Part shown: positions 26,532 through 36,253 of the stretch, piece by piece | Layout: each line of letters begins with the position of its first letter | Numbering within the stretch: the stretch's first letter is position 1 | Assembly: GCF_021474405.1 (NCBI RefSeq) | Contig: NZ_JAKEIO010000004.1 | Location: forward strand, 55,953 to 119,952 | DNA: 64,000 nt | Source of the DNA: [Streptosporangium] indianense | Lineage (GTDB): Bacteria; Actinomycetota; Actinomycetes; Streptomycetales; Streptomycetaceae | Direction of reading: 5' to 3' | Position numbers and translations under genes: made by a program | Notes under the pieces: model-generated | Databases searched by the model: none | What the model was told of the DNA's origin: nothing | Seen by the model: only the letters and a program-made list of their open reading frames with translations

Positions 26532-29000
26532 TCAGGAGCGCGCGAGCCGGGCCGCGAGATAGGGCGCGGTCGCGCTGCGGCGGGCCCTCGCCACCTTGGT
26601 CGGCGGGCCCGCCGCGACCACCTGTCCGCCCGCGTCACCGCCGCCCGGCCCGAGGTCGATGATCCAGTCGGCGGTGGCGACGGTGTCCAGGTCGTGCTCG
26701 ACGAGGACGACCGTGTTGCCGGCGTCGACGAGCCGGTGCAGCTGTCGCAGCAGCAGCGCGATGTCCGAGGGATGCAGCCCCGCCGTCGGCTCGTCGAGCA
26801 GGTAGAGCGCGTGCCCGCGACGGGCTCGCTGCAGCTCGGTGGCCAGTTTGATGCGCTGCGCCTCGCCACCGCTGAGTTCCGTTGCGGGCTGGCCCAGCCG
26901 CAGGTATCCCAGTCCCACCTCGCGCAACGTCTCCAGACTGCGGGAGGCGGCCGGGACGGCGGACAGGAACTTGGCGGCGGCGTCGACGGACAGCGCCAGT
27001 ACTTCGGCGATGTTCTTGCCGCGGTAGGTGACTTCCAGCGTTTCGGCGTTGTACCGGGCGCCCCGGCAGGTCGGGCACGGCGCGTAGGTGCCGGGCAGGA
27101 ACAGCAGTTCCACCGCGACGAACCCTTCACCCTGACAGGTCTCGCACCGCCCTTCGGGCACGTTGAAGGAGAACCGCCCGGCCGAGTAGCCGCGCGCCCG
27201 GGCCTCGTCCGTCGCCGCGTACAGCTTGCGCACCGCATCGAACATGCCGGTGTACGTGGCCAGGTTGGACCGGGGAGTCCGGCCGATGGGCCGCTGGTCG
27301 ACCAGGACGAGCCGGTCGAACGACTCGACTCCCGACGCGTCCTGGACGTCGACCTCCAGCTGTGCCTCGTCGGGCTCCTCGGGCACGAGTCCGAGGTGGC
27401 CGCGGACGACCTCGGCGAGCACCTGCGTCACCAACGTCGATTTGCCGGAACCTGACACCCCCGTCACCGCCGTCAGCACGCAGAGCGGAACGTCGACGGA
27501 CACGTCGCGCAGATTGTGGCGGGAGACGCCGCGCAGGTGCAGCCAGCCGTGCGGTGTGCGCGGGTGGTGATCGACCTGTTCGGCGCGCCCGAACAGGTAC
27601 TGGCTCGTGGCCGACTTCCCGACCTGCTCAAGACCGGCGACCGGGCCGCTGTACAGCACGCGTCCGCCGCCCTCGCCCGCGCCGGGGCCGATGTCGACCA
27701 CCCAGTCCGCCCGCCGTACGACGTCCATGTCGTGCTCCACGACGAACAGCGAGTTGCCCGCCGCCTTGAGGCGGTCCAGCACGTCCAGCAGCGGTTCCGC
27801 GTCAGCCGGGTGCAGGCCCGCGGAGGGCTCGTCGAGGACGTAGACGACGCCGAACAGCCCCGAGCGCAGCTGGGTGGCTATCCGCAGGCGCTGCGCCTCG
27901 CCGGGTGACAGGGTCGTCGAGCGGCGCCCGAGGCTGAGATAGCCGAGGCCCAGATCGAGCAGTACGTCGACGCGCTCGACCAGATCGCCGCAGATGCGGA
28001 CCGCGACCTCGGTCGTCTCCCCGGACCGGGCGGTCGATGTGGTGGCGTCGGCCTCGGACCGCCCCGCGACGGGCCGCAGCAGCGCCACGACCTCGGTGAG
28101 CGGCATCGCGTTGATCTCGGCGATGGTACGTCCGGCGAAGGTCACGGCGAGCGCCTCGGGCCGCAGTCCGCTGCCCCCACACACGGGGCAGGGCACACTC
28201 CTGACGAACCGCAGCGCCCGTTCGCGCATCTTCTCGCTCTTGGAGTCGGCGAGGACGTGCATGACATGCTTGCGGGCACTCCAGAACTTGCCCTGGTAGC
28301 CGTAATCGACGCGGTCCTCCTCCGGCTCGATGTACACGGAGGGCTGCTCGTCCGTGTACAGCAGCCAGTCCCGGTCCTTCTTCCTGAGCCTGCGCCACGG
28401 TCGGTCGATGTCGATCCCCAGGCCGTTCACGACACTGCGCAGATTGGCGCCCTGCCAGGCGCCCGGCCAGGCGGCGATCGCCCCCTCGCGGATGCTCAGC
28501 GAGGGGTCCGGGACGAGCAGGTCCTCGGCGACGTCGTGCACGACGCCCAGTCCGTGGCACTCCGGGCAGGCGCCGGCCGCGGTGTTGGGTGAGAAGGACT
28601 CGGCTTCCAGTCGTGCGGCCCGGGGCGGATAGGTGCCGGCACGTGAGTACAGCATGCGCAGCAGATTGGACAGCGTGGTGATGGTGCCGACCGTCGAGCG
28701 CGAGTTGGCCGCCCCGCGTCGCTGCTGCAGGGCCACGGCGGGTGGCAGTCCGGTGATGTCCTGCACGTGCGGTGCGCCGACCTGTTGCAACAGCCTTCGG
28801 GCGTACGGTGCCACGGACTCGAAGTAGCGCCGCTGGGCCTCCGCGTAGAGCGTGCCGAACGCGAGCGAGGACTTGCCCGAACCGGAGACACCGGTGAAGG
28901 CGACCATCGCGTCCCGTGGAACGTCGACATCGATGTTCCGCAGGTTGTTCTCACTGGCGCCCCGGACATGCACGAAGGGGTCGCTCGCGTTCCTGTTCAC
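26532..29000 (-). CDS. UvrA-like excinuclease ATPase (short, accessory type)
   Basis: An 822-residue protein with two ABC ATPase modules. Walker A: GVSGSGKSSLAFGTLYAEAQRRY (about 38-60) and GVSGSGKSTLVTQVL (about 500). ABC signatures: LSPGEAQRLRIA and LSGGEAQRIKLA. Zinc modules: CPECHG, CPVCGG and the CETCQG/CPTCRG pair. Housekeeping UvrA is about 950 residues or longer; this shorter form is the accessory class (UvrA2/DrrC-like), implicated in tolerance to DNA-binding drugs or damage. GTG 29000 is preceded by CAGGAACG. It stands alone with no uvrB or uvrC. Confidence 0.9.
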   Translation of the reverse strand: MNRNASDPFVHVRGASENNLRNIDVDVPRDAMVAFTGVSGSGKSSLAFGTLYAEAQRRYFESVAPYARRLLQQVGAPHVQDITGLPPAVALQQRRGAANSRSTVGTITTLSNLLRMLYSRAGTYPPRAARLEAESFSPNTAAGACPECHGLGVVHDVAEDLLVPDPSLSIREGAIAAWPGAWQGANLRSVVNGLGIDIDRPWRRLRKKDRDWLLYTDEQPSVYIEPEEDRVDYGYQGKFWSARKHVMHVLADSKSEKMRERALRFVRSVPCPVCGGSGLRPEALAVTFAGRTIAEINAMPLTEVVALLRPVAGRSEADATTSTARSGETTEVAVRICGDLVERVDVLLDLGLGYLSLGRRSTTLSPGEAQRLRIATQLRSGLFGVVYVLDEPSAGLHPADAEPLLDVLDRLKAAGNSLFVVEHDMDVVRRADWVVDIGPGAGEGGGRVLYSGPVAGLEQVGKSATSQYLFGRAEQVDHHPRTPHGWLHLRGVSRHNLRDVSVDVPLCVLTAVTGVSGSGKSTLVTQVLAEVVRGHLGLVPEEPDEAQLEVDVQDASGVESFDRLVLVDQRPIGRTPRSNLATYTGMFDAVRKLYAATDEARARGYSAGRFSFNVPEGRCETCQGEGFVAVELLFLPGTYAPCPTCRGARYNAETLEVTYRGKNIAEVLALSVDAAAKFLSAVPAASRSLETLREVGLGYLRLGQPATELSGGEAQRIKLATELQRARRGHALYLLDEPTAGLHPSDIALLLRQLHRLVDAGNTVVLVEHDLDTVATADWIIDLGPGGGDAGGQVVAAGPPTKVARARRSATAPYLAARLARS

Positions 29001-29630
29001 CGTTCCTGATTACCTGATCGCGCCGGGAACCGCGCGACAGGCGCCGTGACCGGCCCCGGCTCACACGAGCGTCCGGAGACTCCAGGGATGAGCCGCTCCC
29101 ACGGAGACACTCGAGTGTGCTTCACCGGTGATCCGTACGGGGGGCGTGAGGGGCGCTGCGTCCCTGGGCCTCACCCTTTGCTCATGAGGACGATCATTCG
29201 GCTGAAGTCTTATGGAGCCCCTGCCGCGAGGTGACCGCCCTTCGCGCCCACTCCCGATCGGCCCAGGCTGGGCTCCCGCGAACCAGCCGGGGCCTTCTCC
29301 TGTCCCTGGCGACGCCCATCGGCGAGCGCGGCGATTCGCCTCCCGGCAGGTCCTGATCAGGCAACAGCCCGAGCGGGCCGACGCGATACCGCCCCACCTC
29401 TTCATGGCGCCCCGGTCGACGCCATCGTGCCTCCCGATGGTCCTCAGTGCCTCTCCGCGAACCCACTGCGGATCTGGTGCCGGGGCCGGCCGGACGGACG
29501 TGGCACGGGCGGTGCCCGGGAATCGTCGGGTCTCGAGGCCGAGTCGAGGGGTTGTTATGACGGCCGTCATGATGGATGCTGCCTCTCGGCGTTCGCCGCA
29601 GTAAGCAGGACGAGCCGGGAGGGCCTGAGA
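29001..29630. other. Long intergenic region, no gene seen
   Basis: About 630 bases between divergent genes. Open frames on both strands are Arg/Pro-rich and lack start signals. A 15-codon frame (29557-29604, MTAVMMDAASRRSPQ) directly precedes the next gene but has no supporting evidence. Promoters for both neighbours should lie here. Confidence 0.4.
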
Positions 29631-30509
29631 GTGAGCGATAGCGTCGCACGGGCGATGTGGGAGAGGTTCGAACCGGTCCACCAGCTGGTCTACTTCACCC
29701 CAGAGGTGCGCGAAGCCGCGGAGGATCTCGGACTGCGCGGCTACTGGACGGGCTACTTCGCCCTGCGCGCCGCGCCACTCGGCCCTGTTCCTGCCTCCGT
29801 CGTCACCAGCTGCTTCTACGTCTTCCACCCCGACCGGGCGGCGAGCGCGCTGCCTGACGCCTGGGCTGCCGCCTCTCCGCAGCAGGTGATCGAGGCGCGC
29901 GAGCGGGCCGTGGGCGCCGCGATGATCCGGCTCTACGGCCCGGACGTCGTTGCCTCCGCCGAGCTGGCCGAGGCCGCTGACCTCGCCTGGGAGGCCGCCC
30001 TCGCAGCAGACACGGCGGGACGGGCGCTCGGCGCGGCCAACCAAGCTCTGCCTCGCCCGGCCCAGCCGCACGTCAGGCTCTGGCAGGCGCTGACCACCTT
30101 GCGCGAACACCGTGGCGACGGCCATGTCGCCGTGCTGGTGGGCCGTCGTCTGGGGCCGGTCGAGGCGTTGGTGCTCAAGTGCGCGACGGGGGAGACCGAC
30201 GCCGAATTCCAGCGACGCATCCGTCAATGGGGTGTCGAGGAGTGGGATTCGGCGCAGGCGAGGCTGTGCGAACGAGGATGGATCGACGAGGAGGGCCGCC
30301 TCACCAAGGCCGGGGCGGCCGCTCACGAGCAGGTGGAAGCGGACACGGACGCGGCAGCGGTCACACCGTGGCGGACGCTCGGCGCCGACGGCACCACTCG
30401 CCTCGCTCACCTTCTGGAACCGCTCGCACGACGCGTCCTCGACTCCGGAATGGTGCCGACAGGCAACCCCGTTGGGCTGACGGAGAGTACATGGGGCTCG
30501 CCGGGGTGA
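29631..30509 (+). CDS. SCO6745-family protein (helix-turn-helix-like)
   Basis: A 292-residue protein. GTG 29631 with GGGAGG upstream is preferred over the longer frame from 29427. Features match the actinobacterial SCO6745 family: the start ARAMWERFEPVHQLVYFTPEVRE, the middle LGLRGYWTGYFALRAAPLGPVP, and a C-terminal winged-helix-like part (RRIRQWGVEEWDSAQARLCERGWIDEEGRLTKAG). The last half probably binds DNA or partner proteins. The biological role is not established. Confidence 0.8.
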   Translation: MSDSVARAMWERFEPVHQLVYFTPEVREAAEDLGLRGYWTGYFALRAAPLGPVPASVVTSCFYVFHPDRAASALPDAWAAASPQQVIEARERAVGAAMIRLYGPDVVASAELAEAADLAWEAALAADTAGRALGAANQALPRPAQPHVRLWQALTTLREHRGDGHVAVLVGRRLGPVEALVLKCATGETDAEFQRRIRQWGVEEWDSAQARLCERGWIDEEGRLTKAGAAAHEQVEADTDAAAVTPWRTLGADGTTRLAHLLEPLARRVLDSGMVPTGNPVGLTESTWGSPG

Positions 30510-30579
30510 CGCCGGTGTCCGCACCGCACCCAGATGACGAGCAAGTGGGGCCGGTGGTGGGAGCGGCCGTTGCGGCACG

Positions 30580-30933
30580 CTAGAGCTTGGGGCCGGGGTT
30601 TTTGGGTTGCCCTCCCATCCGGTGGTCGCTCCAGTCGATGCCGTCGTCGTGCTCCTTGCTCGCTGCGAGTCCGAGGAAGCCGAGGAGCGGGGCTGCGATG
30701 AGGATGGCTCCGCACAGGCTGCCGATCGCGACGTAGGCCGCGGCGGCACTACCAGCCCAGAACAGGATGTCGCACAGGATCCGGGCCCACAGTGGGAACG
30801 GAGCGCGCCATGTGTGGTAGCGCCGGTAGATGCGTACGAGCCTGCCGGACGCGCGCTTGGATCGGCCGGCCCCTCTGGGACCCGTTCTTCCTCTGCGGCC
30901 GTTGCCGAGCGGACGTCCTCGTCTGTCGTCCAT
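30580..30933 (-). CDS. Small membrane protein
   Basis: A 117-residue protein starting at ATG 30933 (AAGGGA upstream). A strongly basic N-terminus (about 45 residues, many Arg) is followed by two hydrophobic helices (ARILCDILFWAGSAAAAYVAIGSLC and GAILIAAPLLGFLGLAA) and a polar tail. It converges with the SCO6745-like gene. Function unknown. Confidence 0.65.
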   Translation of the reverse strand: MDDRRGRPLGNGRRGRTGPRGAGRSKRASGRLVRIYRRYHTWRAPFPLWARILCDILFWAGSAAAAYVAIGSLCGAILIAAPLLGFLGLAASKEHDDGIDWSDHRMGGQPKNPGPKL

Positions 30934-31329
30934 GGCCAGTGTCCCTTCGAGTGCTCTGCCGACCACAGCACCGCATGGCCCCCGATGGAGGTGCGTGGGC
31001 TTGCCGAGGGCGAGCAGGTGCTGTCAGGTGTGCAGGACACGCACCCGGGTCCGGTGGTTGCGCAGAGCGAGTGCCTACATGTGTTCGAGGCGTCGGAGCG
31101 CCCATCGTCGCCGGTTCCCCGGCATCAGACTGGTGCGGAGGGCGAGTTCGTCCTCCGCATCCGATGGCACGTCGCGTGCCCGGCGTGGAGCGGACAACGT
31201 GGCGGAAGGGCAGCCGCCCGGTCGGCGACCACGCCCGTGCTGTGGGGCGGAGAGTGGGAGTGCTTCGCCGTTGCACAACGAGGAGTCGCTCTCGTCCGGG
31301 AAGAATGCCGACGCCTCTGCGACTGGCAG
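30934..31329. other. Intergenic, no gene seen
   Basis: About 400 bases upstream of the small membrane protein (minus) and the FG-GAP fragment (plus). Frames on both strands are overlapping and featureless. Confidence 0.35.
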
Positions 31330-31587
31330 TCCACCGCCTGCGACGCTGTCTGCATCCACCACTCGGTGCTGCGGGGCGATGAGAACGAGTTGACGTCCGG
31401 CACCAGCGTGGCCGTCGGCGACATCAACGGGGACGGAAAGCCAGGACTCCTCCTCAGCGCCGCCGAGGAAAGCCCCAGTACGGGGGCGGTATGGGGCCTG
31501 CCCGGGGGCACGAGCGGTCCGCGGCAGCGGTCCCCTCGGAGTGATCTGACGCAGGCCTGCACCGGCTCGACTCCGGGCGGGACGTAG
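31330..31587 (+). pseudogene. FG-GAP repeat protein fragment
   Basis: The frame contains one clear FG-GAP unit (VAVGDINGDGKPGLLLSAAEE, then GAVWGLPGGTSG), the beta-propeller repeat of secreted integrin-like proteins. It then loses sense and stops at 31587. No signal peptide or further repeats surround it. A full paralogue lies at 46607. Confidence 0.6.
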
Positions 31588-31839
31588 TGAGAGCTGCTGC
31601 TGTGCCCGGCAGCCGTGGCACCAGCCACCCTGCCCCGCGCCCCCGCCGATGACACCGCGGGCTTCGCCGCGTCCGGGCCCGCACAGGTCCGGATCGTGTT
31701 CGCGTAGCGGAGTCCCCTCTCAGCGTGCTCATCTGCCTGGGACAGAAGGACCCGCAAAGGGGGTCGTAGCCGCAGACCAGGTGGCTGGGGATTCCAAAAC
31801 GGGGGCGGACACGCGATGGTGCCGGGAAGAATGGCCGCC

Positions 31840-32658
31840 ATGAGTTACGAAGGCTCGTCGATCGACCCGGCCAGGCCCAGCATTGCCCGCGTCTACGACT
31901 ACCTGCTCGGCGGCAAGGACAACTATGCCGTGGACCGTGAGATCGGTGACGTGTTCAAGCGCGACCTGCCTGGTTCGGTGGCCATCGCCTTCGCCAACCG
32001 GGCGGCCCTGACCCGGGCGGTCAGGGAGATCGCGAAGACCACCGGCATCCGGCAGTTCATCGACCTGGGCAGTGGCCTGCCGACCGCGGACAACGTCCAC
32101 CAAGTCGCGCAACGGCACGCTCCCGAGTCCCGGGTCCTCTACGTCGACATCGACGACCAGGTGTTGGTCCACGGCCGCGCCCTGTTGGAGGACAACCACC
32201 GGACCCGCGTCGTCGCGGTCGACGTGCGCAACCCCGAAGGTATCCGCTCTCACCCGGCCACGCTCGAACTCATCGACTTCTCTCGTCCCGTCGCCGTCAT
32301 CCTCAGCGCGATCCTGCACCACGTCAATGATGACGAGGACCCGGCCGGCATCGTCCGCTACTGGCGCGACCAGGTCCCGTCCGGGAGCTACTTCTTCCTC
32401 AGCCATTTCCGCTCCGGCAACAACCCGGAGACCATGGAGGCCGAGAAAGTGCTCCAGCAGACGTTCGGCCGCGGCCGGTGGCGTACGGACGCGGAGATCA
32501 CCTCCCTGCTGGACGGCCTGGAAATCCTCGACCCCGGGATCGTCCCCGCGCCCCTGTGGCGTCCCGACGAGTCCGACGGCCCATGGAACAGCGGCGAAAG
32601 CCGGCAGCTCACGGTCTGGGAACACCTCATCGCCGCCGGCATGGCTCGGAAAAACTAG
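31840..32658 (+). CDS. S-adenosylmethionine-dependent methyltransferase (PF04672/DUF574 family)
   Basis: A 272-residue protein. ATG 31840 sits ten bases after GGGAAG. The family-specific start (DPARPSIARVYDYLLGGKDNYAVDR) is followed by the SAM-binding loop (FIDLGSGLPTADNVHQVA), the acidic end of strand two (VLYVDIDDQV) and a catalytic-face motif (LSAILHHVNDDEDPAGIV). The family is very abundant in Streptomyces and its substrates are largely unknown. A second, unrelated methyltransferase follows 90 bases downstream. Confidence 0.9.
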   Translation: MSYEGSSIDPARPSIARVYDYLLGGKDNYAVDREIGDVFKRDLPGSVAIAFANRAALTRAVREIAKTTGIRQFIDLGSGLPTADNVHQVAQRHAPESRVLYVDIDDQVLVHGRALLEDNHRTRVVAVDVRNPEGIRSHPATLELIDFSRPVAVILSAILHHVNDDEDPAGIVRYWRDQVPSGSYFFLSHFRSGNNPETMEAEKVLQQTFGRGRWRTDAEITSLLDGLEILDPGIVPAPLWRPDESDGPWNSGESRQLTVWEHLIAAGMARKN

Positions 32659-32748
32659 TCGCGTGTCACACCAGTCGAACGCCGGCGGCTGCGCCCTGGG
32701 CCGCCGGATCGCCGGAGGTGTGAAGCCTCTCGGAGGGGCAGCGCCCTC

Positions 32749-33531
32749 ATGGTGTTGACCGCCCCCGATAGCCAGTGCTGGAGTCGGGACGTGGACAGCA
32801 TCCCCGCCAACCGGCGGTTCTGGAACCGGATCAGCAGCGCTTACCAGCGCGAGCACGACCCGCAAATCGGTGCCACGCCCCGGCTGTGGGGCATGTACTC
32901 CGTCTCGGACGCGCACCTGCACGCCCTGGGCGACGTCACCGGCAAGCGCGTCCTCGAACTCGGCTGTGGTGCCGGCCAGTGGTCCAGGGCGCTCGCCGCC
33001 GAGGGCGCCCATGTGGTCGGGCTGGACCTGTCCGAAGCTCAACTCGCCGCAGCGGCCCGCGCCATGGGAACGGTTCAGTACCCGCTGGTGCAAGGCGCCG
33101 CCGAACAGCTCCCCTTCGCCGCCGACAGCTTCGACCTGGTGTTCTGCGACTTCGGTGGGCTCAGTTGGGCGCCCCCGCACCTGGCCGTTCCGCAAGCCGC
33201 ACGTGTCTTGCGCCGAGGCGGGCGCCTGGTCTTCAACGTCGCCAGCCCTTGGTTCGAAGCGTGCTACGACGAAGCGGCCGGCCGCGTGACCACGACGCTG
33301 CAGAAGGACTACTTCGCGCTGAACACCATCGCCGAAAACGACGGCGCGACCAGCTATCAGCTCACCTACGGCGACTGGATCAAGGTCCTGCGCGGCGCGG
33401 GTCTCATCATCGACGACCTCATCGAGCCGCGGCCCGAACTCGGAACGCCCAACGGCTACAACGAAACCGACCCACCCGACTGGGCACACCGCTGGCCGGC
33501 GGAACTGCTCTGGGTGACCCACAAACCGTAG
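32749..33531 (+). CDS. Class I SAM-dependent methyltransferase (UbiE/MenG-like fold)
   Basis: A 260-residue enzyme. SAM-binding motif I (VLELGCGAGQWSRALAAEG, about 65-83), acidic residue of motif II (VVGLDLSEAQL) and motif IV (FDLVFCDFGGLSW) are present, with Methyltransf_11 topology. ATG 32749 follows GGAGGGG. It may be co-transcribed with the preceding methyltransferase. Substrate unknown. Confidence 0.88.
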   Translation: MVLTAPDSQCWSRDVDSIPANRRFWNRISSAYQREHDPQIGATPRLWGMYSVSDAHLHALGDVTGKRVLELGCGAGQWSRALAAEGAHVVGLDLSEAQLAAAARAMGTVQYPLVQGAAEQLPFAADSFDLVFCDFGGLSWAPPHLAVPQAARVLRRGGRLVFNVASPWFEACYDEAAGRVTTTLQKDYFALNTIAENDGATSYQLTYGDWIKVLRGAGLIIDDLIEPRPELGTPNGYNETDPPDWAHRWPAELLWVTHKP

Positions 33532-33763
33532 GTTCTGCCGCACCGAGACGTGAAGGCACCCCTCGCCGCGTGGGGCATATCTCCGGGCCCCGCTCTGGTC
33601 CGCCCCGGTGGCATCCTGGGCACCATCGTCGAGCTCGTCACCGTCCACCGCACGACGGTCACCCGCGTCGCCCGGACGTGATGTCGTAGGTCACCGGGCC
33701 GATCTCCAGCGCTACGCCAAGCGAAACGGCCTCGCCCGGCCTGCTCAGGACTACGCTGACGGC

Positions 33764-34300
33764 GTGACATTGGTCTGGGTGACGGGCAATTCAGGCACCG
33801 GTAAGTCCACGGTCTGCGGGGCGCTACGGGCCCGAGGCCACATCGCGCTCGACGCCGACGAAGACGGCTTCAGCGGCTGGATCGACCGAGTCAACGGCGA
33901 GGCCGTCACCGACCCCCCGTACCCGGTTCCCCGAGGATGGCTCGACAGATACGGGTGGGAGATCGTCCGCGAGCGCGTCATGACCCTGGCTGAGGAATCG
34001 CGATCCCGGATCGCGTTCTTGTGCGGGTCGGCGGAGAACGAGGCAGACCTCCTCGACCTTTTCGACGTGATCGTGTGCCTGGTGATCGACGAGGACACTC
34101 TGCGCCACCGGCTCGCGACCCGCACGACGAACCCGTTCGGTCGACATCCCGAAGAACTCGCAGCGGCCCTGATGTGGAACCCCCGGATGCGAGCGATGTA
34201 TGAACGCCGTGGCGCGACCATCATCGATGCGACCAAGCCGCTGCCTGAGGTGGTCGACAGCGTGATCCAGTCAGTCCAGGAACTGAGCGGCGGGCCGTAA
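33764..34300 (+). CDS. P-loop kinase-like ATPase
   Basis: A 178-residue protein with a Walker A motif at the very start (GNSGTGKSTVCGAL), followed by DADEDGFSGW and the nucleoside-kinase-like pattern IVCLVIDEDTLRHRLATRTTNPFG. The fold matches small adenylate/shikimate/gluconate-kinase-like ATPases that phosphorylate small molecules. GTG 33764 gives the correct distance to the P-loop; the ribosome site is weak. Substrate unknown. Confidence 0.8.
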   Translation: MTLVWVTGNSGTGKSTVCGALRARGHIALDADEDGFSGWIDRVNGEAVTDPPYPVPRGWLDRYGWEIVRERVMTLAEESRSRIAFLCGSAENEADLLDLFDVIVCLVIDEDTLRHRLATRTTNPFGRHPEELAAALMWNPRMRAMYERRGATIIDATKPLPEVVDSVIQSVQELSGGP

Positions 34301-34744
34301 GCCGGCGTTCGTTCCATCCATGCGGGTACGGCCACGGCTGAGGGAACAAGGTGCTCGGCCTCGATCAGACTCTGCGTTCGCTCAGCAGCTCAACCTTCGG
34401 CAGGGAGCCGTTGACCTTCTCAGTGCTACCTCCAGGCCCATCGCCTCACCACCTTCCGTGTCGGCTGGAACTGCTGGAGGCCATCATCCGGTTGCATCGG
34501 GCAAGGCGACCTTCACCGAACCGGCGGGGCTGGTATCGGCGTTGGCTTGGGGACCCGACGGCGTAGTCCCACCACCGGCACGACATGCCGGTCCCGCTGA
34601 ACACACCACCGCCCACCCGCGTTCGGCGCACCACAGCAGGTCTGGGAGGATGACCGCCAGCCGCCCGTACCAGGTCCGGGAACCCGCGGGCGGCGAGAGA
34701 CGGGCGGGTACGGACAGCGGCCCGGCGGGTGAAGGAGCGGAGCA
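34301..34744. other. Intergenic, no gene seen
   Basis: About 440 bases. A plus-strand frame at 34351-34566 ends RLELLEAIIRLHRARRPSPNRRGWYRRWLG but lacks a start signal and known relatives. A GAAGGAGCGGAGC ribosome site for the next gene closes the region. Confidence 0.35.
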
Positions 34745-35752
34745 GTGCGGCACATGCCGGAGTACCCGGAGTACCTCGCCGCGCTCGTGTTCGCCGCGGG
34801 CGGCGTCGTCAACGCACTGCTGGCACCGCACCGGTTCTCCACCGCCGTCCTGTTCTGCCTCGCGGTGACCTCTGCCGGACTCGGCGTGGCCGGTCGCAGC
34901 GCGGCAGCCCACCCGACCCTCGCCACCGTCCTCGCCGTCGCCGCCCTGCTCCTGGCGCTCGCACTCGGCCTGCTGCTACTGGCCGACGGCGTCCTCCTGG
35001 TCCGGCGCTACGGACCGCAGGCAGCCCTGCTGGCGACCGGTGCCGCCGGCTGCGCGGTGCTGGCGGTGCTGGGCCTCGACGCGCTCTTCCACGCGGTAGG
35101 CGGCGAGGCGTTCGGTGCCCTCATGGTCGCGGTGAACGCGGCCGCGGGATACCTCCTCCTGCTCTTCCTGGTCTTCGCCGGCTACGTGTTCGTCCGGGGC
35201 CGTAGCACCCCCCTGTCGGAAACCACCCATGTCGTCGTGCTGGGCGCCGGGCTCGACGGCGACCGGCCCGGCCCGCTGCTGACCCGCAGGCTGGAGCGCG
35301 CCCTTGCGATCGACGCCGCCCGCGCACCGCACACGCCTCGTCTGGTGTTCGTCGTCTCGGGCGGCCAGGGCGACGACGAGGTCCGCTCCGAGGCGGACGC
35401 GATGGCCGACTATCTGTGCGGACGCGGAGTGCCCGCCGACCGGATCGTGCGGGAAGACCGCTCCGTGAACACCGGGCAGAACCTCCGTTTCAGCGTGGCC
35501 CTCGTGGATGCCACCACGTCCGGTCATCGAGCCACGGTGGTCACGAGCGCCTTCCACGTCTACCGCACGACCCTGCTGGCCCGCCGCGTCGGCGTGCCCG
35601 TGCACGTCGTGGGCGCACCGACTTCCCCGGCCTACTGGCTGGCCGCGACATTGCGCGAATTCGCCGCCATCCTGTGGCTGGACCGCCTCCCCCTGATCGG
35701 ACTCAGCTTGCTGCTCTCAGTGCCGGTGGCGACGGCAATCCTCCAGCACTGA
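34745..35752 (+). CDS. YdcF/SanA/ElyC-type (DUF218) membrane protein
   Basis: A 335-residue protein. Four or five N-terminal membrane helices (about 8-155) precede a cytoplasmic or external DUF218 domain. That domain shows the family signature (HVVVLGAGLDGDRPGPLLTRRLERAL), VSGGQGDDEVRSEADAM, the core VPADRIVREDRSVNTGQNLRFS and VVTSAFHVYRTTLLARR. A further helix ends the protein. Relatives act in cell-envelope (peptidoglycan or lipid-carrier) metabolism. GTG 34745 has GGAG upstream; ATG 34754 is possible. A truncated copy of residues about 208-277 lies at 51793. Confidence 0.87.
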   Translation: MRHMPEYPEYLAALVFAAGGVVNALLAPHRFSTAVLFCLAVTSAGLGVAGRSAAAHPTLATVLAVAALLLALALGLLLLADGVLLVRRYGPQAALLATGAAGCAVLAVLGLDALFHAVGGEAFGALMVAVNAAAGYLLLLFLVFAGYVFVRGRSTPLSETTHVVVLGAGLDGDRPGPLLTRRLERALAIDAARAPHTPRLVFVVSGGQGDDEVRSEADAMADYLCGRGVPADRIVREDRSVNTGQNLRFSVALVDATTSGHRATVVTSAFHVYRTTLLARRVGVPVHVVGAPTSPAYWLAATLREFAAILWLDRLPLIGLSLLLSVPVATAILQH

Positions 35753-35879
35753 GGCTTCGGGGGCTGGACACTGCTCTGGGACTGTGGACGAAGCGCACGC
35801 TTGAGCGGTCGACCATCAGGGGCTGGACGCCTGGGCGGTGAAGCGGACCGGCGGGCTGATCGCCGTATGCCGGTCACGC

Positions 35880-36215
35880 TGACCGAGGATATCCACGCAG
35901 TGGCTGATCCCTTTTGCACGAGGTGGAACTCGAGACGGCGTACGAGCCCTGGGCCACCAAGCCGCGGGCTGGGCCTGTGGCGCTCCAGTGCCGTGCTGGA
36001 CCGGGTCGGGGTGGCGGACATACCCGGCGGATGCGTCACCGAGCTGAAGGTGCTGGGGCACAACGCCCTGGACGTGCACCTGCTGCTCGGCGAACAGGGC
36101 ATGCCGTGACAGGTGCTCGGAGCCGGGATCGACGTCCTCGAAGGCCGGTACGCGGTCGCGCGCGGGCCGCAACTGCCCGACGGCGGGCTGGGTCACGGAT
36201 CCGTTGCCGTTCCCT
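35880..36215 (+). pseudogene. Degenerate gene with frameshift and internal stops
   Basis: Successive frames read HEVELETAYEPWATKPRA (about 35920-35975), then GLWRSSAVLDRVGVADIPGGCVTELKVLG and NALDVHLLLGEQGMP to a TGA at 36107. In-frame sense continues after the TGA as QVLGAGIDVLEGRYAVARGPQLPDG to another stop near 36215. The motif content is protein-like and consistent. I do not recognise the family; it is a decayed cytoplasmic protein. Confidence 0.5.
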
Positions 36216-36253
36216 GAGTACGACTGGGAGGACGAGTGCTGAGCGGGACGTGC

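Noticed and set aside
29557..29604. 15-codon frame before the SCO6745-like gene as a leader peptide
   Set aside because: It has no ribosome site of quality, no conserved motif and no attenuator structure.
29061..31040. Minus-strand open frame of 659 codons
   Set aside because: Low-complexity translation with no start signal; it is antisense to the SCO6745-like gene and overlaps a supported small membrane gene in another frame.
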